Shown piece after piece: positions 7,907 to 15,251 of a stretch of 61,723 nucleotides of DNA (position 1 is the first letter of the stretch; each line of letters starts with the position of its first letter). The stretch covers positions 1-61,723 of the forward strand of contig JAHHIF010000041.1 of NCBI GenBank assembly GCA_019358875.1, read 5' to 3'. This DNA comes from Symplocastrum torsivum CPER-KK1 (GTDB lineage: Bacteria; Cyanobacteriota; Cyanobacteriia; Cyanobacteriales; Coleofasciculaceae). Made by a program: the position numbers and the translations under genes. The notes under the pieces are model-generated. The model was not told where the DNA came from. It searched no databases and saw only the letters and a list, made by a program, of their open reading frames with translations.

Positions 7907-8674
7907 GTGCGAACTTGTGCCTGTGTCTCCCTCTCTGGAGGGCAAGGAAAAACCTCCGTGATTTTCTTTCTTTCACTGCTACTGGCAGCAACGGGGAAGC
8001 GAGTATTAGCGATCGATGGTGACCCTCAAGCCAACTTGACTTTTTACTTGAATCACGAGGTTGCCGCCAATCAGCCTAGCTTGCTTGAAGTCCTCACCGG
8101 AGTGGTTGATACAGAAGACGGCATCTACCCCACCAACTATGACAACTTACTCCTTATTCCTGCTGATCGAGGCTTATTTAAAGTCTCGGACTACCTCAGT
8201 AGCAGCGGTGCTGGGGCATTCATCCTCAAACTGCGACTTCAAGCCGTACAAAAGCTGTTTGATTATGTCCTAATTGATGTCCAACCTTCTCGCTCCCAAA
8301 TCTGCTTAGGAGCCGTAGGAGCTGCTGACTTCATTCTGATTCCAGTAGAAGCTAGCACCAAAGGAGTCAACTCTTTGATCGATACTTTAGACTTTCTGCA
8401 AGAGCAAGCCAAGGTCATGGCATTTACAGGCTCCTTACTGGGAGTCATCCCCTTTAGAGATCGATGGATTGGGCGAACTCAAACCCTTGAGAGTAAGGAG
8501 AGCATTGAAGCCATCAAAGAGTTTGCCGGAGAGATTCCCGTGTTGCCCAGCATCCGCGAGTCAGAGCAGTTTAAACGAGCAATTCGCAATGGACAACTGC
8601 TATCCGAAATTGGACAACAAGACTTGCAATACCCCTTTGAGAAAATTATCCAGGCTTTGACTCATGAGCAATGA
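7907..8674 (+). CDS. parA: ParA-family partition ATPase (255 aa)
   Basis: ParA ATPases position plasmid copies by dynamic binding to the nucleoid. The deviant Walker A motif LSGGQGKTS lies at about residues 9-17, the Walker A' segment is AIDGDPQANLTFYL, and YVLIDVQPS forms Walker B. The protein is a small ParA without an N-terminal regulatory HTH. Translation begins at GTG 7907; no in-frame ATG is closer to the motif. Its end overlaps the next gene by 11 nt, giving a classic parA-adaptor cassette. The upstream 24-bp iterons are the likely operator and centromere. ParA resembles MinD and Soj relatives, but the context favours plasmid partition. Confidence 0.92.
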   Translation: MRTCACVSLSGGQGKTSVIFFLSLLLAATGKRVLAIDGDPQANLTFYLNHEVAANQPSLLEVLTGVVDTEDGIYPTNYDNLLLIPADRGLFKVSDYLSSSGAGAFILKLRLQAVQKLFDYVLIDVQPSRSQICLGAVGAADFILIPVEASTKGVNSLIDTLDFLQEQAKVMAFTGSLLGVIPFRDRWIGRTQTLESKESIEAIKEFAGEIPVLPSIRESEQFKRAIRNGQLLSEIGQQDLQYPFEKIIQALTHEQ

Positions 8675-9140
8675 TGCCCTCGAACGTTTAAAGAAGCGAC
8701 AGCGTCCCAACGTACCGAGTCGAGATGCCTCCTTGTCTTCTCCTAGTCAAGATATCTCGACATCTAGATACCAAGACACTAAGACATCTAGAAACCAGGA
8801 TGCCGAGATATCAGGAAACCAAGATGCCGAGATATCAAGAGACCAAGATGCCGAGATATCAAGGAACCAAGATGCCGAGATATCAGGAAAGCCACCAGAA
8901 CAGCTTCTAACTAAGCAAAGTACCTTGAGACTAGAAGCCTCTTTAAGTCAGCGTCTCAGTGAGGTGTGTCAGGATAATGGACTCAGCCGGGAAGTGTTGA
9001 TTGAAGCGTTATTTGAACACTACTCAAACGACCCAGAGGCATGGCAGGCAATTCTCGCTGAAGCGAAAAGGCGGGGAGAAAGAAGGATGCAGATGGCTAA
9101 CCTAAAACGGGCGAAATCAATGATGCAGCGCTTCAGCTAA
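8664..9140 (+). CDS. ParB-like centromere-binding adaptor with an eight-residue repeat region (158 aa)
   Basis: This is the second gene of the partition cassette, overlapping parA by 11 nt. The first 80 residues are polar and include four to five copies of an eight-residue unit (NQDAEISG/R, about residues 43-74). The C-terminal half (LRLEASLSQRLSEVCQDNGLSREVLIEALFEHY) looks like a ribbon-helix-helix DNA-binding domain, as expected for a small ParB/ParG-type adaptor. Such adaptors bind centromere iterons and stimulate ParA through a flexible N-terminus. The DNA encoding the repeats is itself a 24-bp iteron array with the GATATC core found upstream of parA. Classical ParB HTH motifs are absent. 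Confidence 0.75.
   Translation: MSNDALERLKKRQRPNVPSRDASLSSPSQDISTSRYQDTKTSRNQDAEISGNQDAEISRDQDAEISRNQDAEISGKPPEQLLTKQSTLRLEASLSQRLSEVCQDNGLSREVLIEALFEHYSNDPEAWQAILAEAKRRGERRMQMANLKRAKSMMQRFS
8759..8886. repeat. 24-bp iteron array embedded in the adaptor gene
   Basis: The core GATATC (or GACATC) starts at 8759, 8783, 8807, 8831, 8855 and 8879, all exactly 24 bp apart. The last four copies are nearly identical units of the form CCAAGATGCCGAGATATC. The spacing and core equal those of the palindromic iterons upstream of parA. Because 24 bp is eight codons, the array also encodes the eight-residue protein repeat. Confidence 0.8.
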
Positions 9141-9154
9141 ACAGTGTAAATGCC

Positions 9155-9388
9155 GTGGCGAGTAATAGTGAGATAGAGATGCGCTGGGTCGAGGCATGGA
9201 GTGACTTGTACGAACTCCTTGAGCAGCGTTCGGACGTTAAATGCTTGTTACCAGACGAGCGGGTTGTTGACATAGAAGAGTGCAAAAGCTGGCTGCAAGA
9301 TTCGGCTTACCAAGGTTGGCACGTCAAGGTCGAAGCGGGCTGGGTTCTAGACAAGCAAGGTATTGTCGCCTCACGTTGGCGAGATTAG
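9155..9388 (+). CDS. Small hypothetical protein downstream of the partition genes (77 aa)
   Basis: No function is recognised. The protein is acidic and tryptophan-rich (RWVEAWSDLYELLEQ, SWLQDSAYQGWHVKVEAGWVL), with no membrane segment. It starts at GTG 9155, 14 bp after the adaptor gene; an internal ATG at 9179 is an alternative. Position and strand suggest it is the third cistron of the par operon. Its composition looks like a real folded protein and not a shadow frame. Confidence 0.6.
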   Translation: MASNSEIEMRWVEAWSDLYELLEQRSDVKCLLPDERVVDIEECKSWLQDSAYQGWHVKVEAGWVLDKQGIVASRWRD

Positions 9389-9431
9389 TCTAGCCAAGCG
9401 AACCTACCTAAATCCCGACGATTAAAGTAGA

Positions 9432-9482
9432 TGAATCACTACAAACAATTTCCGACGCTTGAAGATTGTTCGTAGTGATTCA
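9432..9482. terminator. Long perfect-stem hairpin between par operon and VOC gene
   Basis: Arms TGAATCACTACAAACAAT (9432-9449) and ATTGTTCGTAGTGATTCA (9465-9482) pair over 18 positions with one mismatch around a 15-nt loop. It lies between convergent genes (the par operon from the left, the VOC gene from the right), so a bidirectional transcription barrier is the simplest reading. There is no T-run, so it is not a canonical intrinsic terminator. Confidence 0.5.
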
Positions 9483-9546
9483 TACTTGTTGGCTGTGCCC
9501 AGTCGCATTACTAGTCCAGCACTCCAAATTTTCCCTAGAGAGCTTA

Positions 9547-9966
9547 TTAGTGAGCAAAAATTGCTTCATCTTGCCGGAAAGCTTTGAACTCTAAAGCATT
9601 ACCACTGGGGTCTTTAAAAAACATGGTGGCTTGTTCACCGACTTCACCTTGGAAGCGGATGTAGGGTTTGATAATAAAGTCAATCTCATGGTTGTTTAGC
9701 GTTGCTGCCAGAACTTCCCATTGTTCCATCTCCAAAATCACCCCCCAGTGTCGAACCGGAACACTCTTTCCATCAACAGCATTGGTTGGGGTGTCTTCAG
9801 GCTCTTTGGGGCATAGGTGAGCGGTGAGTTGGTGTCCAAATAGATTAAAGTCAATCCAGGTATCGGAGGTTCTGCCGACTGTGCAACCGAGAATGTTTTC
9901 GTAGAAGTGGCGAGTAGCTGCCAAGTCAGTAACAGCAAAAGCCAGATGAAAAGGTCTAATATTCAT
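9547..9966 (-). CDS. VOC-family glyoxalase/dioxygenase-like protein (139 aa)
   Basis: This is a vicinal-oxygen-chelate fold protein. It begins RPFHLAFAVTDLAATRHFYENILG, the hallmark N-terminal beta-alpha module with the metal-binding His, and ends with FFKDPSGNALEFKAF, which carries the C-terminal metal-binding Glu. Two further candidate ligands (HLCP and VRHWGVIL) fit the four-ligand pattern. Substrate cannot be told from sequence; the family includes glyoxalases, extradiol dioxygenases and antibiotic-binding proteins. It stands alone on the minus strand as a cargo gene. Confidence 0.88.
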   Translation of the reverse strand: MNIRPFHLAFAVTDLAATRHFYENILGCTVGRTSDTWIDFNLFGHQLTAHLCPKEPEDTPTNAVDGKSVPVRHWGVILEMEQWEVLAATLNNHEIDFIIKPYIRFQGEVGEQATMFFKDPSGNALEFKAFRQDEAIFAH

Positions 9967-10000
9967 GGTCTAGTTCAGGAAAAGGCATCTCAACATCACG

Positions 10001-10093
10001 TTTCAAGTTATGTGCCAAAAATTTCATCTTATGTGCAAAATTTTCACCTTATGTCTGTCGGTTTTCAACTTATGTGCAAACCGACAGACATAA
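10001..10093. repeat. Four tandem ~21-bp repeats plus a 13-bp inverted repeat before a recombinase gene
   Basis: Units of the form TTTCA-nn-TTATGTGCAAAA start at 10001, 10022, 10042 and 10063. In the third unit the GC is replaced by CTGTCGG, creating TTATGTCTGTCGG (10049-10061), whose exact reverse complement CCGACAGACATAA lies at 10081-10093. The cluster is 63 bp before the integrase start. It could be the recombinase core and arm sites, an operator, or replication iterons. Confidence 0.7.
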
Positions 10094-10155
10094 TTGTTGA
10101 TTAGGATTCTGGTATCCTTTAGAGTATGGAAACGTGAATTATCGTACACAAACCA

Positions 10156-11124
10156 ATGGCAACGAGCCAGCTCGCCCACAGTGAGAACGCGCCCACCCTC
10201 CTCGCCTTAGCTGGGGAGCGGGACGTACTGGCGGAGCTTTTGGCAGATAAGCGCAGCCTGAACACCCGCCACGCCTATGAGAAGGACTTAAAAGACTTCT
10301 TCCGGTTTATCGCCGGGGCTTTTCCAATGCCGGAGTTGGTGAAGGAGTTTCTCCAGTTGGATAGGTTTGGGGCAGTCGCTCTGGTGTTGAGGTACAAAGC
10401 CCACCTGATTGAGCGGGGATTAAAGGAAGCAACCATTAATCGACGGCTGGCGGCGATCAAATCGCTGGTTAACTTTGCCCGGAAGATAGGTAAGTGTGAC
10501 TACACTCTGGAAGATATTAAGGGTGAAAAGGTCAAACCCTACCGCGACACGACGGGCATCAGCAAAGAATCTTATAAAAAGATGCTCTGTGTCCCCGACC
10601 GCAACACATTAAAGGGAAAGCGCGATTATGCCCTGCTGCGGTTGCTTTGGGACAATGCGCTCCGAAGATCTGAAATAAGTCTTGCTGACATCAAAGACTT
10701 AGACCTAGACGGGCGGGCACTCCTAATTCTGGGCAAGGGGAAGGGGAGTCAGAAGGAAGCTGTGAGCTTGAGCCGACCGACAGTAGACGCAATTCTTGAC
10801 TGGTTGCAGACTCGAAAAGAGCTGGATATCAACCAGCCACTATTCATTGCGCTTGACCGAGTAAGCTACGGGCATCGGTTGAGTGGAACATCAATCTACA
10901 GACTTGTTGATGCGGTTGCCTTAGCCGCTGGACTTAGCAAAAAGTTGTCACCCCACAGAATCAGGCACAGCGGCATCACAGCGGCGCTTGATGCGACGGG
11001 CGGGGATGTGCGTCGAGTGCAAAAGTTGAGCCGTCACGCCAATCTGAACACGTTGATGATCTATGACGACAATCGGCAGAATGTTCAGGGTGAGATTTCA
11101 GATTTGCTGGCTGATCTGGTGTGA
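10156..11124 (+). CDS. Tyrosine recombinase/integrase, XerC/D-like (322 aa)
   Basis: This is a site-specific tyrosine recombinase with a SAM-like N-terminal core-binding domain (TRHAYEKDLKDFFRFI) and a complete C-terminal catalytic set: Arg in LWDNALRRSEISL, HRIRHSG (H-x-x-R), SRHANLNTL (His) and the nucleophile in LMIYDDNR. Length is typical of Xer-type enzymes. It may resolve plasmid multimers or mobilise cassettes at the repeats immediately upstream. It is monocistronic, with about 115 bp to the convergent gene that follows. Confidence 0.92.
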   Translation: MATSQLAHSENAPTLLALAGERDVLAELLADKRSLNTRHAYEKDLKDFFRFIAGAFPMPELVKEFLQLDRFGAVALVLRYKAHLIERGLKEATINRRLAAIKSLVNFARKIGKCDYTLEDIKGEKVKPYRDTTGISKESYKKMLCVPDRNTLKGKRDYALLRLLWDNALRRSEISLADIKDLDLDGRALLILGKGKGSQKEAVSLSRPTVDAILDWLQTRKELDINQPLFIALDRVSYGHRLSGTSIYRLVDAVALAAGLSKKLSPHRIRHSGITAALDATGGDVRRVQKLSRHANLNTLMIYDDNRQNVQGEISDLLADLV

Positions 11125-11239
11125 GCGGGTAAGGGTGAGCCATCGGCGAAAGTCAAGGACTCTCTATTTTCTGTCTGCCCAAATACTCCTTGAAGAAAAC
11201 AATCTGGTGATTAAGCAAGATACTCCTGAAAAACCATTC

Positions 11240-11710
11240 TTATTTACCTTCTGGGTCAGGGCGATTTTGGGAGTCGGGTACATCAAAGAAAATCTCGAAC
11301 TCAGCCGCTGGCATAAAACGATGTAAAAACCTGAGGTGGTCTGAGGCATCTTGGCGGTTGTGAAAGCGTGCAATGATGTAGCGCTGAGCGTTGGGCAAGA
11401 GGCGAACAATCGTCCAAGGGTAGGTAGAGTCTCCAGTGGGGTTGTCACTCAGGTTTTCTACTCCTTTGTCACTTTTGGCACCTTGTACAATCGACAGGAG
11501 TCGCTCCCGTGCTGGGTTGCTATCGTTGGGAACGACGCTCCAGTCACTGACTGGTGCTGGTAACCAAGTCAGCATATAGGAGTGACCTTCTTTGATGACT
11601 TTCCAGGAAAGTCGTCGGGTTTGTTTGCAACAGTGATAACCTTGCTGCCTTATCGCAGCACAAATCCTCTCGCCTTCACGATTGAGGCGAAGCCAGTCGC
11701 GGTGCTTCAT
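11240..11710 (-). CDS. Hypothetical protein (156 aa)
   Basis: No function is recognised. It is a soluble basic protein beginning MKHRDWLRLNREGERICAAI, with WTIVRLLPNAQRYIIARFHNRQDASDHLRFLHRFMP, a motif-like stretch reminiscent of small plasmid-encoded cyanobacterial proteins. No membrane segment or signal peptide is seen. It is convergent with the integrase and upstream of a 255-bp AT-rich gap (11711-11965) that holds a HIP1 site and a GC-rich imperfect palindrome near 11850-11875 but no gene. Confidence 0.6.
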   Translation of the reverse strand: MKHRDWLRLNREGERICAAIRQQGYHCCKQTRRLSWKVIKEGHSYMLTWLPAPVSDWSVVPNDSNPARERLLSIVQGAKSDKGVENLSDNPTGDSTYPWTIVRLLPNAQRYIIARFHNRQDASDHLRFLHRFMPAAEFEIFFDVPDSQNRPDPEGK

Positions 11711-11965
11711 AAGTTTTAGTAGATAAACTAGTTTTTCGCTTTTTGTTGAGGAAAAGCGATCGCTTTATTCCCTGAAAGTGATCGCCCACAACTTGTACTC
11801 AAATGAAAGTCAACTCAACAAAAATGCAAGGGGCTTGGTTCGCTATTCGTCGCGGATTGGGTTGCCAACCGCGAATGAACTGTACTCACCCTAATCAAGG
11901 ACGGACTAGCGAAAAAACGACATTATTTTCTTGACAGATAAATTAATTTCTGCTGCCGCGCTTTC

Positions 11966-12262
11966 TTAGCGACCAGGACAGAGGCGTAAAAGCAGTGTGT
12001 CTGGGATGTCTTCGTAGGACTCCAAAAAGATATCAGCGAGCGCCAGATAGCATTTGTGGTAATGCCTGGGCGGTTGATAGTTGCGCCCTCGCCGAAACCA
12101 CCGATTGACTGTAACGATGTCGCATCGGCATAGCTGTGCCATCTGAGCATAAGTGACTGCCCATTTTGAGTAGAATTGCCGGGGTGTCATTTCTGGTTGG
12201 TGGTTAGCAAAAAGCTCAATTAGCCTTAATTCTCGTTCACCAAGGGGGTGGGGATTTCTCAT
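11966..12262 (-). CDS. Small helix-turn-helix protein (98 aa)
   Basis: A helix-turn-helix is visible in MTPRQFYSKWAVTYAQMAQLCRCDIVTVNRWFRRGRNYQ: the segment YAQMAQLCRCDIVTVNRWFRRG matches the canonical turn and recognition helix. The start is placed at 12262, which gives a one-base overlap with the upstream gene (TAATG) and the same beginning (MRNPHPLGERELRLIELF) as its paralogue at 32674-32976. The longer frame to 12322 would run into that gene. It probably acts as a DNA-binding regulator co-expressed with the upstream 185-aa protein. Target unknown. Confidence 0.7.
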   Translation of the reverse strand: MRNPHPLGERELRLIELFANHQPEMTPRQFYSKWAVTYAQMAQLCRCDIVTVNRWFRRGRNYQPPRHYHKCYLALADIFLESYEDIPDTLLLRLCPGR

Positions 12263-12819
12263 TAAACCTCCTCGACGTAGGGCTGTAAGTCTTCCTCCCA
12301 AGCGGTAGAGACAGCTACCCAAGAAGCACTAAAGCTTGCGTTGTCGAGCCACAAGATGTAACGCCACATCCAGTGACAGCGGTGGCAGGCATAGCTGTAG
12401 AAGCGCCCAATCACCACTCCCCATTCGGGTTCGCTGCTGACTGGAACTAAGCGAACTTTGTCCCCGTACAAGAAGCGAGGTATCTGTGCGCTATCTGGGA
12501 AGCCAGAGGGCAAGCTTACTGACGAAGGAAATTCGAGGCTAATTGGACTAAAGAACACATCAGAGTTGCCGTGGCGGATGGTATTCAAATAACTGCCGAT
12601 AAGCTTGCCGTTAAGGCTATTAGTTAACTGCTGGATGAGTATTGCCGCTAAAGAGTCGAGTTCTTCTGGCTCCAGGTGCAGCCACTGAGCCTCAAAATTG
12701 GCATCTTTAAAATGACTCAGCTTTTCTAGTAGGTCAGTGATGCCGAAATCATCTAGGGCTTCCTGATAGGCATGAGAGTTACGAGCCAGGTACTTTGGCA
12801 AGGGTTGATTTTTTGGCAT
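12262..12819 (-). CDS. Hypothetical plasmid protein with SH3-like C-terminus (185 aa)
   Basis: No function is recognised. The N-terminal half is helical (ALDDFGITDLLEKLSHFKDANFEAQWLHLEPEELDSLAAILI, given here only as a landmark at about residues 20-65). The C-terminal half (GDKVRLVPVSSEPEWGVVIG, WMWRYILWLD, TAWEEDLQPYVEEV) has the look of a small beta-barrel. It forms an overlapping pair with the HTH gene. A decayed 3' fragment of a second copy precedes the other HTH paralogue at 32973-33029, showing that the pair is an evolving unit. Confidence 0.6.
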   Translation of the reverse strand: MPKNQPLPKYLARNSHAYQEALDDFGITDLLEKLSHFKDANFEAQWLHLEPEELDSLAAILIQQLTNSLNGKLIGSYLNTIRHGNSDVFFSPISLEFPSSVSLPSGFPDSAQIPRFLYGDKVRLVPVSSEPEWGVVIGRFYSYACHRCHWMWRYILWLDNASFSASWVAVSTAWEEDLQPYVEEV

Positions 12820-12954
12820 GATTAAGGAACCTCTATGAACATTTGGGGTGAGCCGCGCTTGTATTATTTTCGCTTACACAAGCGCGGCTTATAATTCCAT
12901 TTATATTATGTACATAACAAATGCAATTGATCAAATTAGAGAAATGGCAGAATT

Positions 12955-13224
12955 ATGGCTATAATCCTCGTCAAGAAAGACGGAGCTAGTCAAATAAAAG
13001 TTATGCCAGGTGAAAAAGGCGGTGAATCCGGACGCCCTCTCAAGTGGGGTCAACGAAAGGCAAGAACGACGTTTTCCCTCACCCCTTGGGCAATAGATGA
13101 GCTTGACAAAATAGCCAAGAAGTTCAACCTGAGTAAGTCAGACCTCATTGAGCAACTAACTCGTGGTCGATTTCAACTCATTCAAAAGGAGGGTGAAGCA
13201 GCAGAAGTGATAAAAAAGCACTAA
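12955..13224 (+). CDS. Ribbon-helix-helix DNA-binding protein (89 aa)
   Basis: The C-terminal part (TTFSLTPWAIDELDKIAKKF, NLSKSDLIEQLTRGRF) is a CopG/Arc-type ribbon-helix-helix: a short strand, a first helix and a second helix starting at the NLSKSD turn. The N-terminus is basic and glycine-rich, suiting nonspecific DNA contact. Such proteins on plasmids act as copy-control repressors, partition factors or antitoxins; no toxin is adjacent. It resembles the 88-aa protein at 17501-17767 in layout. Confidence 0.75.
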   Translation: MAIILVKKDGASQIKVMPGEKGGESGRPLKWGQRKARTTFSLTPWAIDELDKIAKKFNLSKSDLIEQLTRGRFQLIQKEGEAAEVIKKH

Positions 13225-13241
13225 GGCGACAGATCGCCTCT

Positions 13242-13394
13242 TTGAACGACCAGGAAAAGAAACGTGGTGCATTCAAGGGTACAACTCTCACTGACGCTAG
13301 CACTCAAGAGATAGCCACACAGAAAGAAGTCGCAGAAGTCTTGCTGAAAGAACTAGAGAAAACAAACCTAGATGAAGACGATGACGACAGTTGA
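13242..13394 (+). CDS. Possible small acidic protein, TTG start (50 aa)
   Basis: An open frame with protein-like composition (AFKGTTLTDASTQEIATQKE, then EVAEVLLKELEKTN and an aspartate-rich tail) runs from a stop at 13195 to TGA 13392-13394. There is no ATG or GTG; TTG 13242 is the only conventional start. It follows the ribbon-helix-helix gene in another frame, so it may be a coupled small gene, the end of a frameshifted longer protein, or noncoding. Confidence 0.3.
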   Translation: MNDQEKKRGAFKGTTLTDASTQEIATQKEVAEVLLKELEKTNLDEDDDDS

Positions 13395-13487
13395 CGCACA
13401 CCCTAGACCGCTCGAAGCCAAGATAAAGACTGGTCTTCTGACGGGGGCTTAGCCAGGTTGTTGGCACTTCCTGACAGTTTCCGTCAC

Positions 13488-14846
13488 TTACCCCTTGCTA
13501 CCTGTATACGGTCTTGAGTTTCGTTTCTTCTGCTCCGGTTGGGAAGAGGCTTTCGGTTTAGTCTTAAATTCAAGCAGAGCTTTGAGATTATTGACATCGC
13601 CTGGTCTAAGGTTGCTGCTAATCTTGCCCTTCCTGTCCCTCGAAATAAGAGAGTAAGAGGAGTCTGGCGCTGTCACTACTAAGTCGCCGAGAGAGCTGAG
13701 AATATGATAATTCCCCTCCGGTGCGATATAGATGCGAGAGCCATTAAATTGGTCTTCACCGTAATTCTCTACAAGGGATTGAGCGTATTCTATAGCCTGT
13801 TCTTCATCCTTAATGCGCTGTTTCAGCTTCTCGTAGAGTTGAGGTTTGGTACTAATAGAATCAAGAATGTGTGCGAGTTCAAGGGAGTCTGAGAAGATTC
13901 CTTCCTCAAGTTGAGTGGGTGTTCTGGGTGATGTATCGAGTTCTGACTCCTTGGCTTGATCGAGTCTCACTCTCCAAACAGCAGTCCCATAAACCAAGCA
14001 GTTTTTAAGGATGGCTTTTTCTAGGTTGGTTTCACTCATCACTGAGTACCTAAGGTCAGCTTGAGTTAAGTTAGCTCCACTGAGATTGGTTTGCATGAGG
14101 TGGGTAGCAATCAGCGTGGCTCTTTCTAAATTAGCCTGACTCAAGTCAGCACCTTGGAGGTGGGTGCTATGAAAGTGGGCTTCGGTGAGTTCGGCATTGA
14201 GAAGTTTTGTCCCAATCATCGTGGCATTCTCAAAATTTGCCAACCTTAGTACCGCTCCGCTGAGGTCTGCCCAATTCAGCTTCGCCCTACTAAATTTAAT
14301 TTCGTTGCCGCTAACTCCCTGGAGGTCAGCCTTCTCCAGATTGTAGTCGGAAAGATCAATGCAACCTTCCAAGTTTAAATCTATTCCGCTAAGTACAGGT
14401 TTGATGGCAGGATTTTCCTGTCGCCATCGATTCCAGACATCTGCCCCTCTTTTGAGTAAAGCAAGATGTTGCTTGTTTGCCGTGTAGCTGACATCTCCTA
14501 ACGAAACCCATCGTTCGGCAGTCGCTTGAGTAACGACCTCTAGTTCTTTTGGATCTAAACTTTTAATCTTGTCGAGTATTTCCTCCAGTGGTGAGCTGGG
14601 CTTTGAAGTCAGACCATTTTCGATATATTCATAAAATTCCCCCAAGTCCATCTCGGCTAGCTCGGCTAGCTGAGGCCAATATTTCCTATCAGGGACGTAT
14701 TTATTATGCTCCCATTGAGTCACTGACTGCTGAGTGACTGGTGGAGACAAAAGTTTTCCAAGGGCTATTTGCGTGAGTTTTCGGCGGCTGCGGATTTCCT
14801 TGATTAACCTGGGAAATTTATTCTTTTCTTTCGACTGAAGATCCAT
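13488..14846 (-). CDS. XRE-type HTH protein with pentapeptide repeats (452 aa)
   Basis: The N-terminus (residues about 12-70) is a Cro/cI-type HTH: LIKEIRSRRKLTQIALGKLL and TQQSVTQWEHNKYVPD. The middle (about 150-285) is a right-handed beta-helix of pentapeptide repeats of A(D/N)LXX type (for example NWADLSGAVLRLANFENAT, GADLSQANLERATLI). The C-terminal third is unassigned. A sequence-specific HTH fused to pentapeptide repeats suggests a regulator with an interaction platform. The STAND protein at 33847-37284 also joins an N-terminal HTH with pentapeptide repeats. Confidence 0.85.
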   Translation of the reverse strand: MDLQSKEKNKFPRLIKEIRSRRKLTQIALGKLLSPPVTQQSVTQWEHNKYVPDRKYWPQLAELAEMDLGEFYEYIENGLTSKPSSPLEEILDKIKSLDPKELEVVTQATAERWVSLGDVSYTANKQHLALLKRGADVWNRWRQENPAIKPVLSGIDLNLEGCIDLSDYNLEKADLQGVSGNEIKFSRAKLNWADLSGAVLRLANFENATMIGTKLLNAELTEAHFHSTHLQGADLSQANLERATLIATHLMQTNLSGANLTQADLRYSVMSETNLEKAILKNCLVYGTAVWRVRLDQAKESELDTSPRTPTQLEEGIFSDSLELAHILDSISTKPQLYEKLKQRIKDEEQAIEYAQSLVENYGEDQFNGSRIYIAPEGNYHILSSLGDLVVTAPDSSYSLISRDRKGKISSNLRPGDVNNLKALLEFKTKPKASSQPEQKKRNSRPYTGSKG

Positions 14847-15251
14847 GTCACCGCTCCTTATGCCAGGTTAGTCCGCCTTATCTCAAAATTTTGTTTAACT
14901 TGGCGCATCTATCCTGCTATTATTTTCTTAGGGAAAAGCGGCACTTAACTTGTTTAAGGGACACAGTGTAAGCTTTTACTAAGTTCGGGTGAGGCAAATC
15001 CGTCTCGATTTTCCGAAAACCAGACTGAATCAAATAGTGGTTGCGGGTAGAGCCACCAACCAGACAGTACGGTAAAAGTTTTTCGCCGCCAAGCAAATCT
15101 TGACACCGTGCTGACTGTAAAAACCGAGTGGGATACCCCGCAGGTTCCATTGTACCAAGGTTTCAATCTATGCACTATAGTTTGAAGGAATCTTGGGCTA
15201 GGTTGCCTCTAACTCGCTCCACGCTGTCCTACACAAGCGTTGGAGTATTTT
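14847..15251. other. Intergenic region between XRE gene and replication gene
   Basis: This stretch of about 400 bp separates divergent genes and should contain both promoters. A possible small gene on the minus strand (14920-15150) is listed separately. I see no strong repeat, hairpin or iteron here. Confidence 0.5.
14920..15150 (-). CDS. Possible small protein (76 aa)
   Basis: The frame gives a plausible small protein (MEPAGYPTRFLQSARCQDLL, YCLVGGSTRNHYLIQSGF) without obvious domain. Two overlapping frames exist on this strand; this one has the more protein-like composition. No ribosome-binding site is decisive. It could equally be a fortuitous frame in the promoter region of the neighbouring genes. 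Confidence 0.3.
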   Translation of the reverse strand: MEPAGYPTRFLQSARCQDLLGGEKLLPYCLVGGSTRNHYLIQSGFRKIETDLPHPNLVKAYTVSLKQVKCRFSLRK

